From the NCBI GenBank assembly GCA_948474755.1, contig CAOLHI010002544.1:124001-188000 (forward strand): 64,000 nucleotides of DNA, given 5' to 3'. The notes under the pieces are model-generated. The model made no database searches. It was not told where the DNA came from and saw nothing but the letters and a program-made list of their open reading frames with translations. This document shows positions 1 to 14,694 of this stretch, piece after piece. The position numbers and the translations under genes were made by a program. Origin of the DNA: Ctenosaura bakeri (taxonomy: Eukaryota; Chordata; Lepidosauria; Squamata; Iguanidae). Position 1 is the first letter of the stretch; each line of letters opens with the position of its first letter.

Positions 1-484
1 TTCATGCTAAAACTATGAAGCTTTTTAGGACAGCTGTGAATACAGGGGAGACAGGGATGGAGCTTGTATTACATACCCATGACTGCTCCCAATATGTCAC
101 ACTTGTGCTGTTTAGGATTGTTTAAATAACTTTATCTAAAGCACTTTTCTCCACTAACATACTACATTCATATTCTTCGAAAAGCTATTTATACAGCAAT
201 ACAAACGTTGTTAAAATAATGAGAAGCACAATAGCTGCTATCAGCTCCATAGAGAACATGCTCATTCCTAAATCAGGCTTATCTTTTTAAAGATATCACT
301 TGAGCTCTTTCATTTCCATGGTGGCATACTTATACAGAATGAGAAAGAAAGAAAAAAGTACATTACAAAAGCTAGGTGGAAATATCTACCTATTAATCCA
401 TTAGCTATATTTGCTCTTCTTTTACTGGCTTATCTGCTTATCTTTTGTGATAGGGAACCCTGCAATAAAAGGACATCCACTCTG

Positions 485-492
485 TATAAAAG
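485..492 (+). promoter_or_regulatory. TATA box of CHIA
   Basis: The motif TATAAAAG lies 40 bases upstream of the proposed CHIA start codon at 532. With usual spacing, transcription would start near 515, giving a very short 5' leader. This fits a tissue-restricted TATA promoter rather than a CpG promoter; no CpG enrichment is seen here. The upstream in-frame ATG at 514 would sit at or before the cap site, which favours the ATG at 532. Confidence 0.6.
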
Positions 493-531
493 GCAGTAGA
501 AGACTGTGGAAAAATGGTACACAGGGTAACC

Positions 532-3500
532 ATGGCCAAGCTGACTCTCCTTGCCGGTAAGTCTGTAGCAGTTGATATCATTTGTTAATAATATTTTTTG
601 GTTCTAAACCATATGGCTTCATTCTTAAGCACTGCATGGAATTTGCAAGTCTGAATAGCATCTGAGTCTGAGGCCATTTCCACCCTACACTGTTCTAGTG
701 CTATTAGTCCATGTTCAACCTCCTGTGGAATTCTGGAGTTTATAGCTTATTGAGGCCAAAGACCTCTCTGGCTGAAAATTCTAAATGCCCCTCCCTAAAC
801 TCCAAATTCCAGAATTCCATAGGGATGTTGAAAGTGGAATAATAGCACTATAACAGTGTAGTGCGGAAATGGCCTGAGGCCACAATCCATAACATTTGAA
901 TAAGTCCCTTGGAAACATGCACAGGATTATGCTGCAAATACAAAAGGGTCTCCTAGAATCCCAAGAAGGAAGCAGTCTTCCCAGGCCTGGTGACCTCTAA
1001 AGGTGGCAAAATATAACTCCATTCATCTCCGATTAGCACTGACATTGATCATGCTGACTGGGCATGTGCTGAGGTTTTGTATAATATATCTGGAAGGTAC
1101 CAAATCACAAAAAGCTGTTTTATAGAATGCAGCTTGACAGAAGTTCTATCAACATATGAAAGGTCTAGAAAAGGATTCTAGGTTATTTGCTGTGGAAAAT
1201 AAAAGTTGTGTGCCCTTTTAATGTTGCCAGATCAAAAGTTGGAGGAGGAGGTCAAATTCTGCTATCTAAAATAGGAAACATCCATTGTGTGTTATTATGT
1301 TTCCTGGTAACAATCAACTGTTTAAAATATGGGACACTAGCACCATTGTAAGGATTTATTTCTAAGTAAACACACAGAGATTTGGATAGATACAAGTACT
1401 CAATTTGGGAGCACCAGCACATCAGAAACATTTACTTGTTACAGGGGATGTAAATTAGACCTTTCAACATGGGAAGAAAGTTCAAATACTTGAAACTTTT
1501 ATATCTGGATTCAGAACAAAGAAATTTTGCATAGGTTCTACTACATTAGACCTGATATTTGAGGTTTATGGACAGTTCTGCATAAGTACTGTGTCTCTCC
1601 ATACACACCTGTCTTATAAGAGATGATCCCTTCCAAATGAGATGAAGGAGGTGGCTAATAAGACCTTTCAGGGTGGCATCCCACCTGAGGAATGCATTCC
1701 TCACAGATGCTTTCCTTGTGCCCTATTTTGGTGTTATGCTGCCAGATGAAGACCTTTTTCTACCCTTCTCTGTCTTTTTTTTAAAGCGTGTCTGTGTGTT
1801 TGTGTGTATATCAATATATGCTTATTAGTGCTTCTTAGATCTTGTGCTTTTGCTGATTTACTTAATTTCCTTTGGCTGTATTCTCTTATTCTTTAAAACT
1901 TTTAAAGTACTTATATTATGTTTTATTACATTTTTATAATGCATTTGTTTTGTTTTGTGAGCAACTAGAGAGCTTAAGCTTTTGGACAGTACAAAAATTT
2001 TAAAAAACGAACATAAAGGACAGGAGATTAAGAATGTTCTGCTACAAATAGTATTTAAAAGTTGCTCCTTTTGCAATCTGCTTACGTATTTTCACTTCGC
2101 AAAGATTTTAAAAAATCTGACACAAAACTCCAAAAGTATTTTTGGTGTTTGGAATACATCATTTTTCTTGTGCAAAAATTTCAAGAAGATGATATTATAC
2201 ATTTGAATATCACGATGAGAAGATTATGGTTTATTAAGGGCAAGCCAGTATACTCATGTGAGTGGGCAAATTCCTACCAGTTAGACTACCAAGTTGCAGA
2301 GAAATAATCTATAGTTTCTTTTTGCAAAGGTAGAAGTGAGCAAAGTGTGGCCTTCCAGATGCTATTGGGCTGTAACTCTTAGCAGTTCCACCCAATGTTG
2401 AGGAATGCCAGGAGCTGTAGTCTAATCACATCTGGACAGCTATAATTTGCAAACACTTATTCTGGGGTTATTTCTCTGGGATGTCAGGGACCAGCAAGCC
2501 AGATAACTGGCTCCTGCTAGATTTTCTGTCATAATAGGTCAAATGCCAAAGATCAATGGTTTCCTTAGCCATTCCCATTGTAGATCAGAGCAATCAACCA
2601 GCTCATGCCAGCACTCTGCTTACATTTATTGTGAAGTAGTAGCTTTCAGTGCTATTTGAAGTTCTTTTAATCTTGTTAGCGTAAATAATTCTTGGTTTCC
2701 AAATGAGCTTTCATGCCTTTGTCTCTTAAGCCAACAGAACATGTACACTATTTTCCATTTTTTCAAAGGGTCATATCTTTATTTTATTTTATTTTCCTTC
2801 ATTTCACAGGGCTGGTGGTTTTGCTGAATGCTCAGCTAGGTAAGTAATGATTGAACAGACTAAGCAAAGCAATTAACTGATAGGGAGAGCTGGGTATCTC
2901 CTGCAGAACTTTAATGCTGTTTCAGGGGCTTTGCTGCTGGGAAATAAGGCAGAGATCCCTCAAATAAATAAACAATGACGATTTGTAAAATAGTTCTATA
3001 CTGATCATTAGAAATATAGTATATAGTATTATCTTGTCTTTGTTAACATCCTATACCAGAATTATCTTCTACCTTATGAGACTACAGACTAGTTATCTGA
3101 AGCAGCAATAATCTTTGTATTATTATCTAAACTCATCTAGCTCTTTCTGTCTGAAGAACAGCTTTATAAAAGTATATCATTTCATTAACAGAGCTTTCTA
3201 TAACTAGATTATATTCTTATAGAATTCATTCATCCAGTCATGAGATCTCCAGTCTGAGGATAATTCACAACTCTATGATTCCACAGATAATTGTGTGATA
3301 GCTTCACTATACAATTCAATCAACCAGTATGGGAGCAGCTTTTGTCAATATGCTTTTGATAGTTTTGAAGAAGTAACAAAAACATGGACTTGATTGAGAA
3401 TTGAATGTATGTTAGTACTCTTTTTCATGGATCCACAGAATCCATGGATCCACATCTGGGGCCCCACATGTTCACTTGCACACATGAGCTGGCTGCAGCC

Positions 3501-6500
3501 ATGGTACACTCAAGCTACTGGGCATGGCCATGTGTGTTGTATTTGAAGCCATTTTGCTATTTCATGAATCACTCTAGTTCATTATGAAAACTAGGATCTG
3601 CTACCATCTCCACTTTTTGATCATCACAGGCTCTGCCTATCAGCTGACATGCTACTTTACCAACTGGGCCCAGTACAGACCGGGTCTTGGAAAGTTCAAG
3701 CCTGATAATATCGACCCATGCCTGTGTACCCAACTAATCTATGCTTTTGCTGGCATGAAGAACAATGAGATTGCCACCATTGAATGGAATGATGTGACCC
3801 TTTACAAATCTTTCAATGGACTGAAGAATCAGTAAGTAGTTTGATGACAAGTTATTTCTGATCTAGCATTCTTACAGTGCTGTCTGCAGGTCAGTTAACC
3901 AGACTGCCTCTTTAAAAAGCTCTGTATAGTTAATAACTAAGGCCCACAGATTACATAGCAAGGCAGGCATATATACAAACACATCTGGAATGCACGAAGA
4001 AACAAAAGGAAAGGCTTGTTCACATACAGCAAGAGTGAGGAGGGTTTGGCCCTTGAAACATTTTGGACTGCAACTCCCGCTGTTCCGTAGCATTGGGCAT
4101 GCTGGAAGACTCATAAGAGCTATCAGCCTAAACGATCAGGAGGACCAGTGGTTCCCCAGTTCTTATGTACATTTTTCCAAAATGCATTAGTGTACCAACT
4201 CTGATGAAAATAGGTGTAGCATTTTTTTATGCATATGCAACCTCAACATCTGACCCAAGTTGTAGCAGCTATGTGTAAAAATATCCTCATGGCTTTGATC
4301 CTAATGATTATGACTGCAGTCCTTCATCATCACCTATAACAAACAGTACAGCAGGACTCAATCATGTGTGTAGTTGTGGGCTTTATCTTTAGAAGCTTGG
4401 CGAGATGTTACTCTCCTGACCCACAGAAACCCAAGAATATTAAAATAGCCCATTCTTGCCTGAGATGAAGCCCTTCACCCTGTTCTGATGGCCAGCCAAT
4501 CATACATATACAATTCATAAAAATATTAGGCCATATTTTTGTTTGGCTGTACTTCAACAATAAGAGACTGGCCATAAAATATTCTGAGTTTAATATTGTC
4601 TGTTCTTGCTACTGCACCGATGTTCAAATTGCCCCTGAAGTTGGCGGGGGGGAACAGAACACATTGTAAATTGCTAGTGCTTGAAATGGAAATGCTTTGA
4701 ACTCCATACTAGGAACTTCTAAGAAAGGGAAGCAAAATGGAGATAGGGGAGAGGCCACTGAAGATATTTATTCATCCATATAGAACTGATGTGCTGCAAT
4801 TCTCCTGGTGACTTAAGTTTACATAATCAGTAATTGCATAAGGGGTGACATATGCTTGTGCTACTAAGGGTTACACACACCATTACCAGTACAATTATAC
4901 AAGAAGGTATCCAACACCTCCTTGGAACAGTGGTCTGCTTCCAGATGCACAACAGAAGCCAGACAGCTTGTGGGTGTAGCTCACCCTCCTGCCCCAAACA
5001 GGAACTTACTGTCCATGGCGGTACTAGAAGAACTCCATCCATACTTGTCACCCTCCTGGTAGCTTTTTCCTTCCCAGACCTTTGCTGTCAGACTAGGCCT
5101 TCAGTATAAGTACACTGGTAGAGCTTTATGCTCTGCCAGCATCAAAGAGATTCTTGGCCATTGTTTGAGAAATAGCATCATCAACATTTAAGAACCCAAC
5201 TGCTTCCCTTCCAACTCACAAAGATAATCATGATAAGGATGCTGAATCAAGAATCAAACCGAATTTAATCCCTCTTAATTATATATTCACAGGAATGGAC
5301 AACTGAAGACTCTTCTGGCTATTGGAGGATGGAATTTTGGAACAGCACCGTAAGTCCCGTTACATTTTTCTTGGGAAGCTGTTATAGTGGGCTTTAACTC
5401 AAACTCTGGACCTGCATAATAATCACTGGAGTTTGGGATTTGAAAGGAATGTTCTCAAAAGCTAAATCATTCATGGAATAGGATGGTTTTCAAGTCCTGA
5501 GCATGTGGTTTGCCTCACTTCCTTGAGACTTGTAGAACTATTTGCTCTTTGACAAATATGTGCAGAAACCTAGATGTATGATGGCTGCATATCGTTTCTA
5601 AGATTGTGAGGGCTCACCTTGGGAGGGGGTTTGGATTTGATGATCCTTTGCAGTTTATTGTGAGTGATGCGTTATCTTTTCTTGCTATTATATTTTACTG
5701 TTGCAGACCAGAGTGGAATGAATGCTAGTTGTTGCTATTTTTTTCTAATTTTCCAGTTCTTTCTATGGTTTTACCTAGATTCAATGCAATGGTCGCCACT
5801 TCTGCAACCCGTCAGACTTTTATCACCTCTGTCATCAAATTCCTTCGCGAGTATGAATTTGATGGTCTGGATTTTGATTGGGAGTACCCTGGTTCTCGAG
5901 GCAGCACTGCTCAGGATAAGGATCTTTTTACTGTTCTGGTTAAGGTAAACTGGTTAATCAATCACAATAACTTTATACAGCATACTTGGCATTGCCTGAG
6001 ATTTTATTTTCTCATAGGTAATACTTTTTAGAAAGATTTGAGATCCTGTGTCTCTAATTTCCCAAACTGTTTTGTCCAGTACCTGTAACTTTTACCCATA
6101 TTTCCCAATCCATTATGTTATATTATTAACATACATTATGTTATTAACATACAGAGGTTGGGTTCCTGAGGGAAATGTACTGCCTTTCTCCTTGGTGCTT
6201 GGTGCTTGAATAGGCCTTGCCTATTCTATAGCAACTGGCCGGCCTATTCAAGACAGACACAGTTGACAGTTTTTTCTCATATTCCCCAATCCAATCTGTA
6301 TTCAGAGTTATTAACAAACAGAGGTTGAGTTTCTGAGGGAATACACTTCCCTCCTCCTTGCTGCTAGGCATCATCTCCATAACAACCAGCTAGGCCCAAG
6401 AGCTCTCGGGCTGAGAATTCTAAAGACACCTCCCTAAACTGCGAACCCAAAGATTCTACAGAATCTTCACAGGCAGCCACTCATATGAGGTCTTCTCTGC

Positions 6501-9500
6501 CTGACATGGACAAACAGACAAACTTTGACTTTTATATATTACATTGCCATAAACGCTTAAATACACAAGCAGAAAAGTTTCAAAATAACCAAGTCCAAGT
6601 TAATGCTTATTTTTTGCATGACATTAATTACTGCCAGCTGCATTAGGCAAGTAGACCATAAATTCCTGTAGGGATATTTAGATCAATGGATCCTAAGTTT
6701 TTCCGCAAAAACTCAGGTCTTCTTGGACAGTACAGTAAGCATGAAGAACATATGGCCCTCCGGAAGTCAGCAATTCTCATGGTCCCCAGTTTCAGGATAT
6801 TTAAAATATGAGATAATAAAATACAAAGTCCTAACAGTATTCATTACAGAGTATGTACCCTGTAATTCCCAAGTTTCACCTGTTCTGCTGTTGAACACTG
6901 AGTTTTCATCATACATAAACAAGGGTTTCCTTTCTCTACACTGTGAACAGAAAGATGGTGTATGGTGGTACTGAGAGATTTTATCTGTGCTACTTCTTTT
7001 TCACAGGAAATGCGGGAAGCCTTTGAGCAGGAAGCCAAAGAAACTAACAGACCCAGGCTGATGGTCACTGCTGCTGTGGCTGCTGGACTATCCAACATTG
7101 AATCAGGCTATCAGATTCCACAGCTTGGCCAGTGAGTACTGTGATTTCAGATAGATTTGGTTTTCAGCAACTGCTTAGAGCACTGTGTCATAGGAGGAGG
7201 TGTTTTTGTTGCAACACAAATGGAGCAGGACTTCCTTTGTTGTCTGTACTTCTAGTGGCCAGGAAAGAAACACAACACTTTGAAGGAGATGTGAACACAG
7301 TGTTTGATGGAAAGAAAGGAGCAAACGAATGAGGGAAATGATACAGTGTCAGTTCCTACCTCTGCCCTTTCCCCAGAAGCATACCGCAACAAAGTTTCCC
7401 TAACTCGTAAGAGGTCTCTGTAAGAGACTCGTAAGAGGTCTCTGCTGATGCTATTGCTAGAACTTCCAGAAATCACAGCCAGCATGACCCCTCTTAATCC
7501 AGAAACAGTAATTTTCAAAGTTCTGCATAGCAGAGATTACCTTTATCAAGCCATTCTGGCTACAACCTCTGAGATAGTCGGCACTTGGCAAGTGGCAGAA
7601 GCATAGCCCTAGAACAGCCATGGCAAACATATCAACAGAACTGAAATGAAAAGGAATTCTAGGATGTGCTATTAAGTGCATCCTTCCGAATACAAAGCTT
7701 CCCAAGTTGCTTCATGACAAGCTTTACTGCACAATAAGAATTTTGCAAGGGGCCCAGACATCACTTTAATCTAACTATAGTATATCTCTTCTATCCTGTT
7801 CTCTCCAGCACAACTTTTTGTTCAATTCTTGCTACAAAAAAATCCATTTAGAAAAGAAAGATGGGATATTTGCATAGTGTATTATGACTGCAAGGAGCTA
7901 TCCATCTTGAAATATCCCTCCAATCAGCTAGACCAGCCTTCTCAAGACTGAGGTTCTCCATATGAGTGGGATTGTGACAATCATCAACTTGGGCAGCATA
8001 GTCAGGGAATGATGTGAGCTTCTGAAGGATGCCAGATTGGGGGAATGCTGTATTAAACCATCAATATTCCCGGCATTTCAGGGATAGAAAACTGCTCAGA
8101 TGTGAGAGAGAAGAGACTTCCTAAAACTATTCTCTGTAGAAGCAGAAAGACTTCCAAACAACTGTGCCAAAGAGCACTGAATAGTTCTACATAATCTGTG
8201 GCTAGGGGATATGGCACCAACAGAAGGCCTATATATGGAATCTGCCTTCTGATTTGCACAGATATATTAACAAGAGAAAAAAGAAAGTTCCACCAAGGCT
8301 TGACAAGCTATTTTAAAAGTGCATCGTCAGCATACATAAGCCACACAAAGAATTATCCCTTCTTTAAAACAAGTACAGACTCCTTCATTGGACAATTCTT
8401 TATCTATATGCCAATAATAGCACCAGTTACATTCGAGATTGCACTGTTCCTTTATAGTATGAAACTGCTCTGAATATTTGGCTAAATGTATTGTTTCATT
8501 CTCAGTTGTTTGTCAATAAATATGAAGAAAGCACATATTACATGTATGTCATGAGTGAGCAAAGAACAGGAAGAAAAATCTCTTTCATCCATGGGTGTTT
8601 AAAAGGACTGCTTCAGAAATTACCACAATAGATACTTGTGTTCAAAACTGTGAGCTTGTCAAATTAGCAAACTGGACATATGTGAAGCTAATATTAAATT
8701 CAACTGCATACCCACATCCCCTACAGGTACCTGGACTATTTCCATGTGATGACATATGATTTCCATGGCTCCTGGGAGGGATACACAGGGGAGAATAGCC
8801 CGCTCTACAGCACTCCTTCTGCCACTGGTAGCAACCTCTACTTCAATGTTGTAAGTATATTTTGGGTACTTGGTCACATACAGCTGAATTAATTTGCCTC
8901 AGCAAAGTGTAAGATCATAAGACCCTTGTTGGATTAAGCCAAAGATCTCTCTGTCTAGCATCCTGTTTCCCAAGTGGCCAACCAGTTGTCTCCTTTCCAT
9001 ATGTCCTAGGAGAAGCTCTTGTCATATTCTTTAATTTTACTTATAGGACTATGCCATGAACTACTGGAAGAATAATGGTGCTCCCGCTGAAAAACTCATT
9101 GTCGGATTCCCAACATATGGACATACCTTCATCCTTAGCAACCCATCTGATACAGCTGTTGGTGCTCCAACATCTGGCGCTGGGCCAGCTGGGCCTTACA
9201 CAAGACAGGCTGGATTCTGGGCTTATTATGAGGTATATGTCTCATAGATGTTTTCATAAAGTGTGCTCAATTACAAAAATTATCAATAACATATGACTGA
9301 AGCAAGTACAGCAAATGTCTGAAGGTATTATTAGCTATCTCTGGCTTATAGTGTATTGTACATCATTATAAGTTAAATAAAGTACTGTGCTTGATGCAAC
9401 ATTAGGTGTAAGAACTGTGCACAGTATAAATATTAGGATGCCATAATTTGTATATAGAGGCAACATATGAAATCTAAATTCATAGCTAAAGGTTTTAAAT

Positions 9501-11757
9501 TCCTCCCTATAAGATTAAACTTGTCTCATTGTATCTTTCTGGTGCACTCATTTCTATACAGAAGATTATGAGTTCAATCAACAAATTATGGAACATCACT
9601 GGAATCTTTCAAGAGATGTGAAGAGTTTAAAAATCAAATTTAAAAGCTTAAGCTCAATATGTAAATTCCAAGGAATGCAATTTCCTGCCATTTTGTTATT
9701 AAAAAGCTTTTCTTTTCTTTTCCTGTCTTTGTTGGCTCATCTAGTTATTTGATGCATCTTAGCTAATGCCAACTGCATGTCCTTCCCTTTCTAGATCTGC
9801 ACCTTCCTGAACAAGGGAGCCACCCAAGCTTGGGATAGTCCTCAGGATGTTCCTTATGCTTACCAAGGGGATGAGTGGGTTGGCTATGACAACATCAAGA
9901 GCTTCAAGATCAAGGTATGCTGAATGTAGACCTAATGTCACATGTATACATATTGATTAATTTTGTTACATCAAAATCTCTTTTCCTGTTGACTGGAGAT
10001 TGATATTTTGCCTTTTCCTTCAAAGGCTGAATGGCTGAAACAGAACAACTTTGGAGGTGCCATGGTTTGGGCCCTTGACTTGGATGACTTCACTGGAACA
10101 TTCTGTAACCAAGGCAAATACCCCTTGATCACCACCCTGAAGAATGCTCTTGGACTGGAGAGTGCAAGTAAGTAGTAAAAGCAGAGAGCTTTCTTAGGCA
10201 AACTGCCATGGTCCAGTTGTAGTTTAGCATGTGTACATTCTATGTTAATACAGTGTGAACTTTTTGAGACTTGATCATGTACAAAAGGCTCAAGCACGCA
10301 AACAGGGTTGCACACATTGTAGGGTGCATACTTCTCATGGCATTTTCTCATTTATCAGTACATTGCTGACATCCTCTGAAGCACAATAACTTGAATGCTG
10401 AGTCTGGGTGTTGAACAGAAAATTTACTTTTTGGATTTCCCAAAACCCACAGACCTCATGGGGGAGTTCTGGGATCTCTAATGCAAACTAGTAACTTTTC
10501 CAATCTCTGTAACAGAAGCCTTTGTTCAAATCTGTGCTTAGTGATGAAAATTACTGACTGGCTTTGGGAGAGCAACTCTTTCTTTACTGACTGACTTTGG
10601 GAGAGCAACTCTTTCTCTACATAACTTGCCACACCTAAGTAATGAAGAGATACAAGTACTAAAAAATATAAGACACTTTGGTTGGAATCTTGCATCAGGA
10701 GATGTACTTGTTTCATACAGTTACATCTCCATGGCTTGATATCCTGATGCTAATTCCCACCCTCAAAAGAAAAAGACCTTTGTCTTTTTCAAAGCTCAGC
10801 CAGCCCATCAAAGCCACTTCTATAGTGTTGAAGGGCAGGGGGATCAATGTGATGAGTCCTGCTATTTTCCTGTAGTTGGACACACTGTAATAGGCATCCG
10901 TGGGGACTTCTGGGTGTCCTGGTGAAGTCCCTGCAAATGATGTACTTGAAGTGCATCCAGCTACCTGAAAATAGTTGGATGTACCCCTGCTGCTCTTTGA
11001 CAACACAGAAAGAGCCAGGTGTGGGAAGGAATAGTGCTGCTGATAAAGTGGGTATAGATTTTGGTCATTGCACTATTGGAAAAGAATTCTGACCTCCCCA
11101 ACAATAAAAAAAAAATGTGTTGAGGTGTTATAAATTTAATGTTTTTATAATGGCCAACATGATTCCACCATCTGTATTATTTCTTCAGCATATATACAGT
11201 TAGGTAACAGTTTTGTATTCATGATCATTATTTTGTCATGATTGCGACACTATTGCCACGATCACAACTTGCCCCACAGCCCACATAACTGGGCATAATT
11301 TTTCATTTTGAGAATTTATTGAGAATTTTGGTTTTTTGAATTCAGTGTTTAGTGATGGGCAGGTTTTTATGGCTTCACAAGGTTCTGATCTAAATGAGGA
11401 ACAGGTAGTTAGGCACAAAGAATGAACAAATATTGATCATACTGGGACCCATATTAATCTAAGTGTGTGATGCTGTCTTCTGTTTCAGGCTGCACTGCTC
11501 CTGCCCAGACCAACCCTCCAATTACAGCTGCTCCCAGTAGTGGAGGAAGTGGCAGTGGCAGTTCTGGCAGTGGTGGCAGTTCCAGTGGTAGCGGTTCCAG
11601 TGGCAGCGGTTTCTGCGCTGGCAAAGCCAATGGTCTCTACCCTGTGGCCAACAACAAGAATGCTTTCTGGCATTGTCAGGATGGAACCACTTATGAGCAG
11701 CATTGCCAGACCGGCCTAGTCTTTGACTCAAGCTGTAGCTGTTGTAACTGGGCCTAA
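532..11757 (+). CDS. CHIA: Acidic mammalian-type chitinase (GH18 plus CBM14), 11 coding exons
   Basis: Secreted endochitinase hydrolysing beta-1,4 linkages of chitin. In vertebrates it acts in stomach or airway secretions. Coding exons: 532-556, 2810-2839, 3630-3831, 5293-5349, 5779-5944, 7007-7131, 8727-8850, 9047-9232, 9795-9914, 10026-10167, 11489-11757. All introns are GT-AG and phases join without a break, giving 481 residues, close to the human length. A signal peptide (residues 1-21) ends just before YQLTC. The GH18 motif DGLDFDWE is in exon 5, with D136, D138 and catalytic E140 present. GGW (exon 4), MTYDFHG (exon 7) and GGAMVWALD (exon 10) are intact. Exon 11 encodes a Gly/Ser linker and a six-cysteine chitin-binding domain ending CCNWA. 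Nothing suggests loss of activity. An upstream in-frame ATG at 514 is less likely because of the TATA spacing. No canonical AATAAA was seen in the first few hundred bases after the stop. Identity is confident. Confidence 0.96.
672..874. mobile_element. Fold-back MITE, GGCC-TTTCC family (CHIA intron 1)
   Basis: The element starts GGCCATTTCC and ends GGAAATGGCC, with arms that pair over most of its 203 bases. It is flanked by an exact 3-bp duplication, tga at 669-671 and 875-877. It is non-autonomous and has no ORF. Confidence 0.8.
2345..2450. repeat. Dispersed palindromic repeat (TGG-CC-TCCAGATG type), CHIA intron 1
   Basis: It begins near GGCCTTCCAGATG and ends near CACATCTGGA, so its ends are inverted copies. 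Similar diverged units lie near 4046-4115, 14797-14915, 39940-40060 and 58041-58165. It resembles a common short fold-back repeat of reptile genomes. The family name was not established. Confidence 0.5.
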
Positions 11758-14451
11758 AATTGGTTTCCACAGCTCTCACTTGTGTACAATCTGTTCAACT
11801 CATGACAGCAAATGTTAAAAAAAGTATGCAAAATAACCATTGGTGTGTTGGTCTTCTTCATTATGATGGTTCAGCATTACATAAGCTAAGATGCCCTTTA
11901 TGGAGGGAGGCAAGATGGCAATGGCAGTGGGAGGGGAGATGGTGGGGCCAGTTGCTTCCCACTCATTCTGGTGGATATTCCAGGGACGCGCTGGTAGATA
12001 TTCCAGTTGTGGTGGGGCAGACCTATGCCCATATTCTGCTACACTGCAGGTGAAACGGAGGACTCACTTGCATAAGACAGTACTGGATATCTTCTTATAC
12101 AAAGGGCTAAACAGTATCACTATTGGCGTAACTTGGAATCATGTCAATGTAATACATATCCCCAACTGGATTCCAGCCACTGATTTATATTTCAATTCAT
12201 TGTAAACAAACAATGTTTTGTTTGCCACTCTGGTTGTTCAGATGGCTATTGGTGTGATATTTTCATAAGCACATCTATTCCCTGCCCCATTGTGTACTAT
12301 GGGATTGCTAGTCCACTGTCCACCTGCAGAGGTCTCTGAAATTTTATTTCCTATCAAAAAACAGCTCTGCAACTATGGTCACAAGGAAAGGGTTGCCAGA
12401 TAGCAATTGTCTTACACAGGAAATGCAATGCTATGAGAAAAGTTCCTGCACATAGGGAGTGCAGAGAACTTGCCTTATCTTCCTTTTAGAACAATTTACA
12501 AGCAAATTCTGATGTCTGAGAAGCTGGCTCATTCCTGCCCTTCAGACTTTTGACTTGTGTGTAAAATGCACCCCTGCATTATCTCTGACTACATCGTCTT
12601 TCATTTCTATTGACTTAAATACAGATTAACACCACATAGTGAACCAGCATAGATAGTTTTTCTTTGTCCATACATTTAAGAGGAAGTCAGAGCCTACGGG
12701 CCCTTTTGCACTTTTATATATTAAATATCCCTTGATCCAAACTTTTTTGTCAGACTCCATCTGAAAACAACCTATCCCAAGCAAATTTCACAGCTCCAAC
12801 TAAGTTTTGGAGCTTAGTTGTACTTTAGCTAAGTCTTATAGCTACATAACATTCAAATTTCTAACAAAATCTTCATGACTAAGGAACTGTAGTGAATAGG
12901 TCTGAAGCTAAAGAAGGGAAGGTTCTGATTTATTTTTCCAATAGGAGCACTGATGTCTGGAATGTCACATGGCAATGCAAATACAAATCAGGTCTACAAG
13001 AGTACTGGTTCTTAACTGGTGGTACATGTACCACTACTAAGATGTTGAAGTAGTCTCTGTGGGATGCAAGATTTTTGTAACAATTGCTGAGAATGTAGTC
13101 TCCTTTAATACCCATGCTATCCTCTAAGTGGGATGTGCTTTCTCCCATTTGTGATCTTTTTGCATCCTAGCACTGAGTCTGATCATTTGTTGATTTTCTT
13201 GATCTCTCCTTCCCCTTGCCTGCCTTTTGAAAATAAGTACCACTGAATTCATTGGGATTTATCGCTGAGTAAACATATATAGGACTTCAATGCAAACCGA
13301 TAAATAGGATTCTTCTTAGAAAATCAAATGTGTCCATTAACACAAGCAAATTTTGAGAGCAAGGCCAGCCCAAATGCTAGGTACAGGCAGCCATAAAAGC
13401 AAGTTCATTTGGCTTGTCCTAGAAAGGTAGCAAAATTTTACTTTTTTACTTCCTTGTCATTGTATTTTTACTGCCAGCAAGTGAGGATACACATTTCTGA
13501 GATCTTCTGTCTCAGATGGCAAAAGAACTTGACTAGCTCTGCATGCTATGCACCTTGGCAAAAGAAGAAATACTTGCTCCTCTGCTTCAGGCAGTATAAA
13601 GTCTTTTGACAGCCCACTCTAAGCATGATATAAATTAGATAAGTGAGTTTTGAAAACAGTAAGAGTTTAACAGAAAGCTGTGCAGTATTATATATATGAT
13701 GTCAATTGTGTGTCACAATCAGACCAAAGCAATCCCAGGACTACAGTTCTATAACCTCTATGATGTCAGAAGGCTGGAGATCATCTTGTCTTGGAAAATC
13801 ACTATTTGAGGGAGAAGGGGATCAGAGAGTCACTATTCTGATCTGTCCTTAAATAGTGTTTAGCTGCAGGCAAACTGAAATGCAATTCAGTGCTATTCAA
13901 TCACATATAATTTGAAACGCATTTTGTATCATGACAAGTCACTATGGCCCAGGTAAGTATGTAAAAATTACTAGGCGACTGCTTATCCAGGTATAAGTAC
14001 CATTTAACTCATTATTTTTTACTTATGAGTAGACATGCATGGGCTTATATAGCTCATCAATAGGATCTGTTCAGTGTGAAGTTTCTCATTTGACTGACCG
14101 CATACCTCTAAATGATTCACATATCTCAGCCAGACCTACCTACCAGGGCACGGTAGCTATTAGTTAGAAATTAAGTAGAGTGAGGTAGCTGCAGCAGATG
14201 CTGAGGCAACAGCAGAAACAGGTCCCTCTCCTATTTGTCCCCCAAGCTATTTTTCTGTCTTCCTAGGCTAGTTAGGAGGAGGCTGTATTCCATCTTCTGT
14301 TGCAAATAAGCTTCAGCTGTCAGTATGACCAGCTACTGCATATGGAAGAGGGCTCCATCTTGTCCTCGGTCTAAGGTGCCAAAACACTTTGGATCAGCCC
14401 TGTTACCTACCTCAACTTAATTCCTCTACTGCTAACATTGGCACTGTGCAT
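11758..14451. other. Intergenic, CHIA to PIFO, left part
   Basis: No exon, RNA gene or clear regulatory site is recognised in this stretch. Short ORFs here show no family resemblance. The segment near 13005-13060 (a palindromic TGGTACATGTACCA run) looks like part of a diverged dispersed repeat. The CHIA 3' UTR must lie at the start, but its end could not be placed. Confidence 0.5.
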
Positions 14452-14694
14452 GTTGTTGTTACTGTGTGCTTTCAAGTCATTTCTGACTTATGGCAACCCT
14501 AAGGCAAAACTATCACAGGAGTTTCTTGGCCAAATTTGTTCGGGGGGTGTTGCCGTTGACTTTGCCTTCCTCTGAGGCTGAAAGAAGATGACTTACCCGA
14601 GGTCACCCAGTGAGATTCCATGGCTGAGCAGGGATTCCAACCCTAGTCTCCAGAGGCACAGTCCAGTACTCAAACCACTACACTATGCTGGCTC
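14452..14694 (-). mobile_element. tRNA-derived SINE, squamate (Sauria-like) family
   Basis: The 3' body reads as a TGTGCTTTCAAGTCATTTC segment with TTATGGCAACCC. The tRNA-like head is at the right end, with a reverse-complement B-box (GGATTCCAACCC) and ACCACTACACTATGCTGGCTC. It is therefore transcribed leftward. The same family recurs throughout the window, for example at 17946-18140, 33705-33885, 42009-42235 and 58955-59135. Confidence 0.8.

Noticed and set aside
9971..10351. 126-codon minus-strand ORF
   Set aside because: It is antisense to CHIA exon 10 and has no support of its own.
14640..14694. tRNA-like sequences with B-boxes
   Set aside because: These are SINE heads repeated through the window; they lack a complete cloverleaf and acceptor stem.
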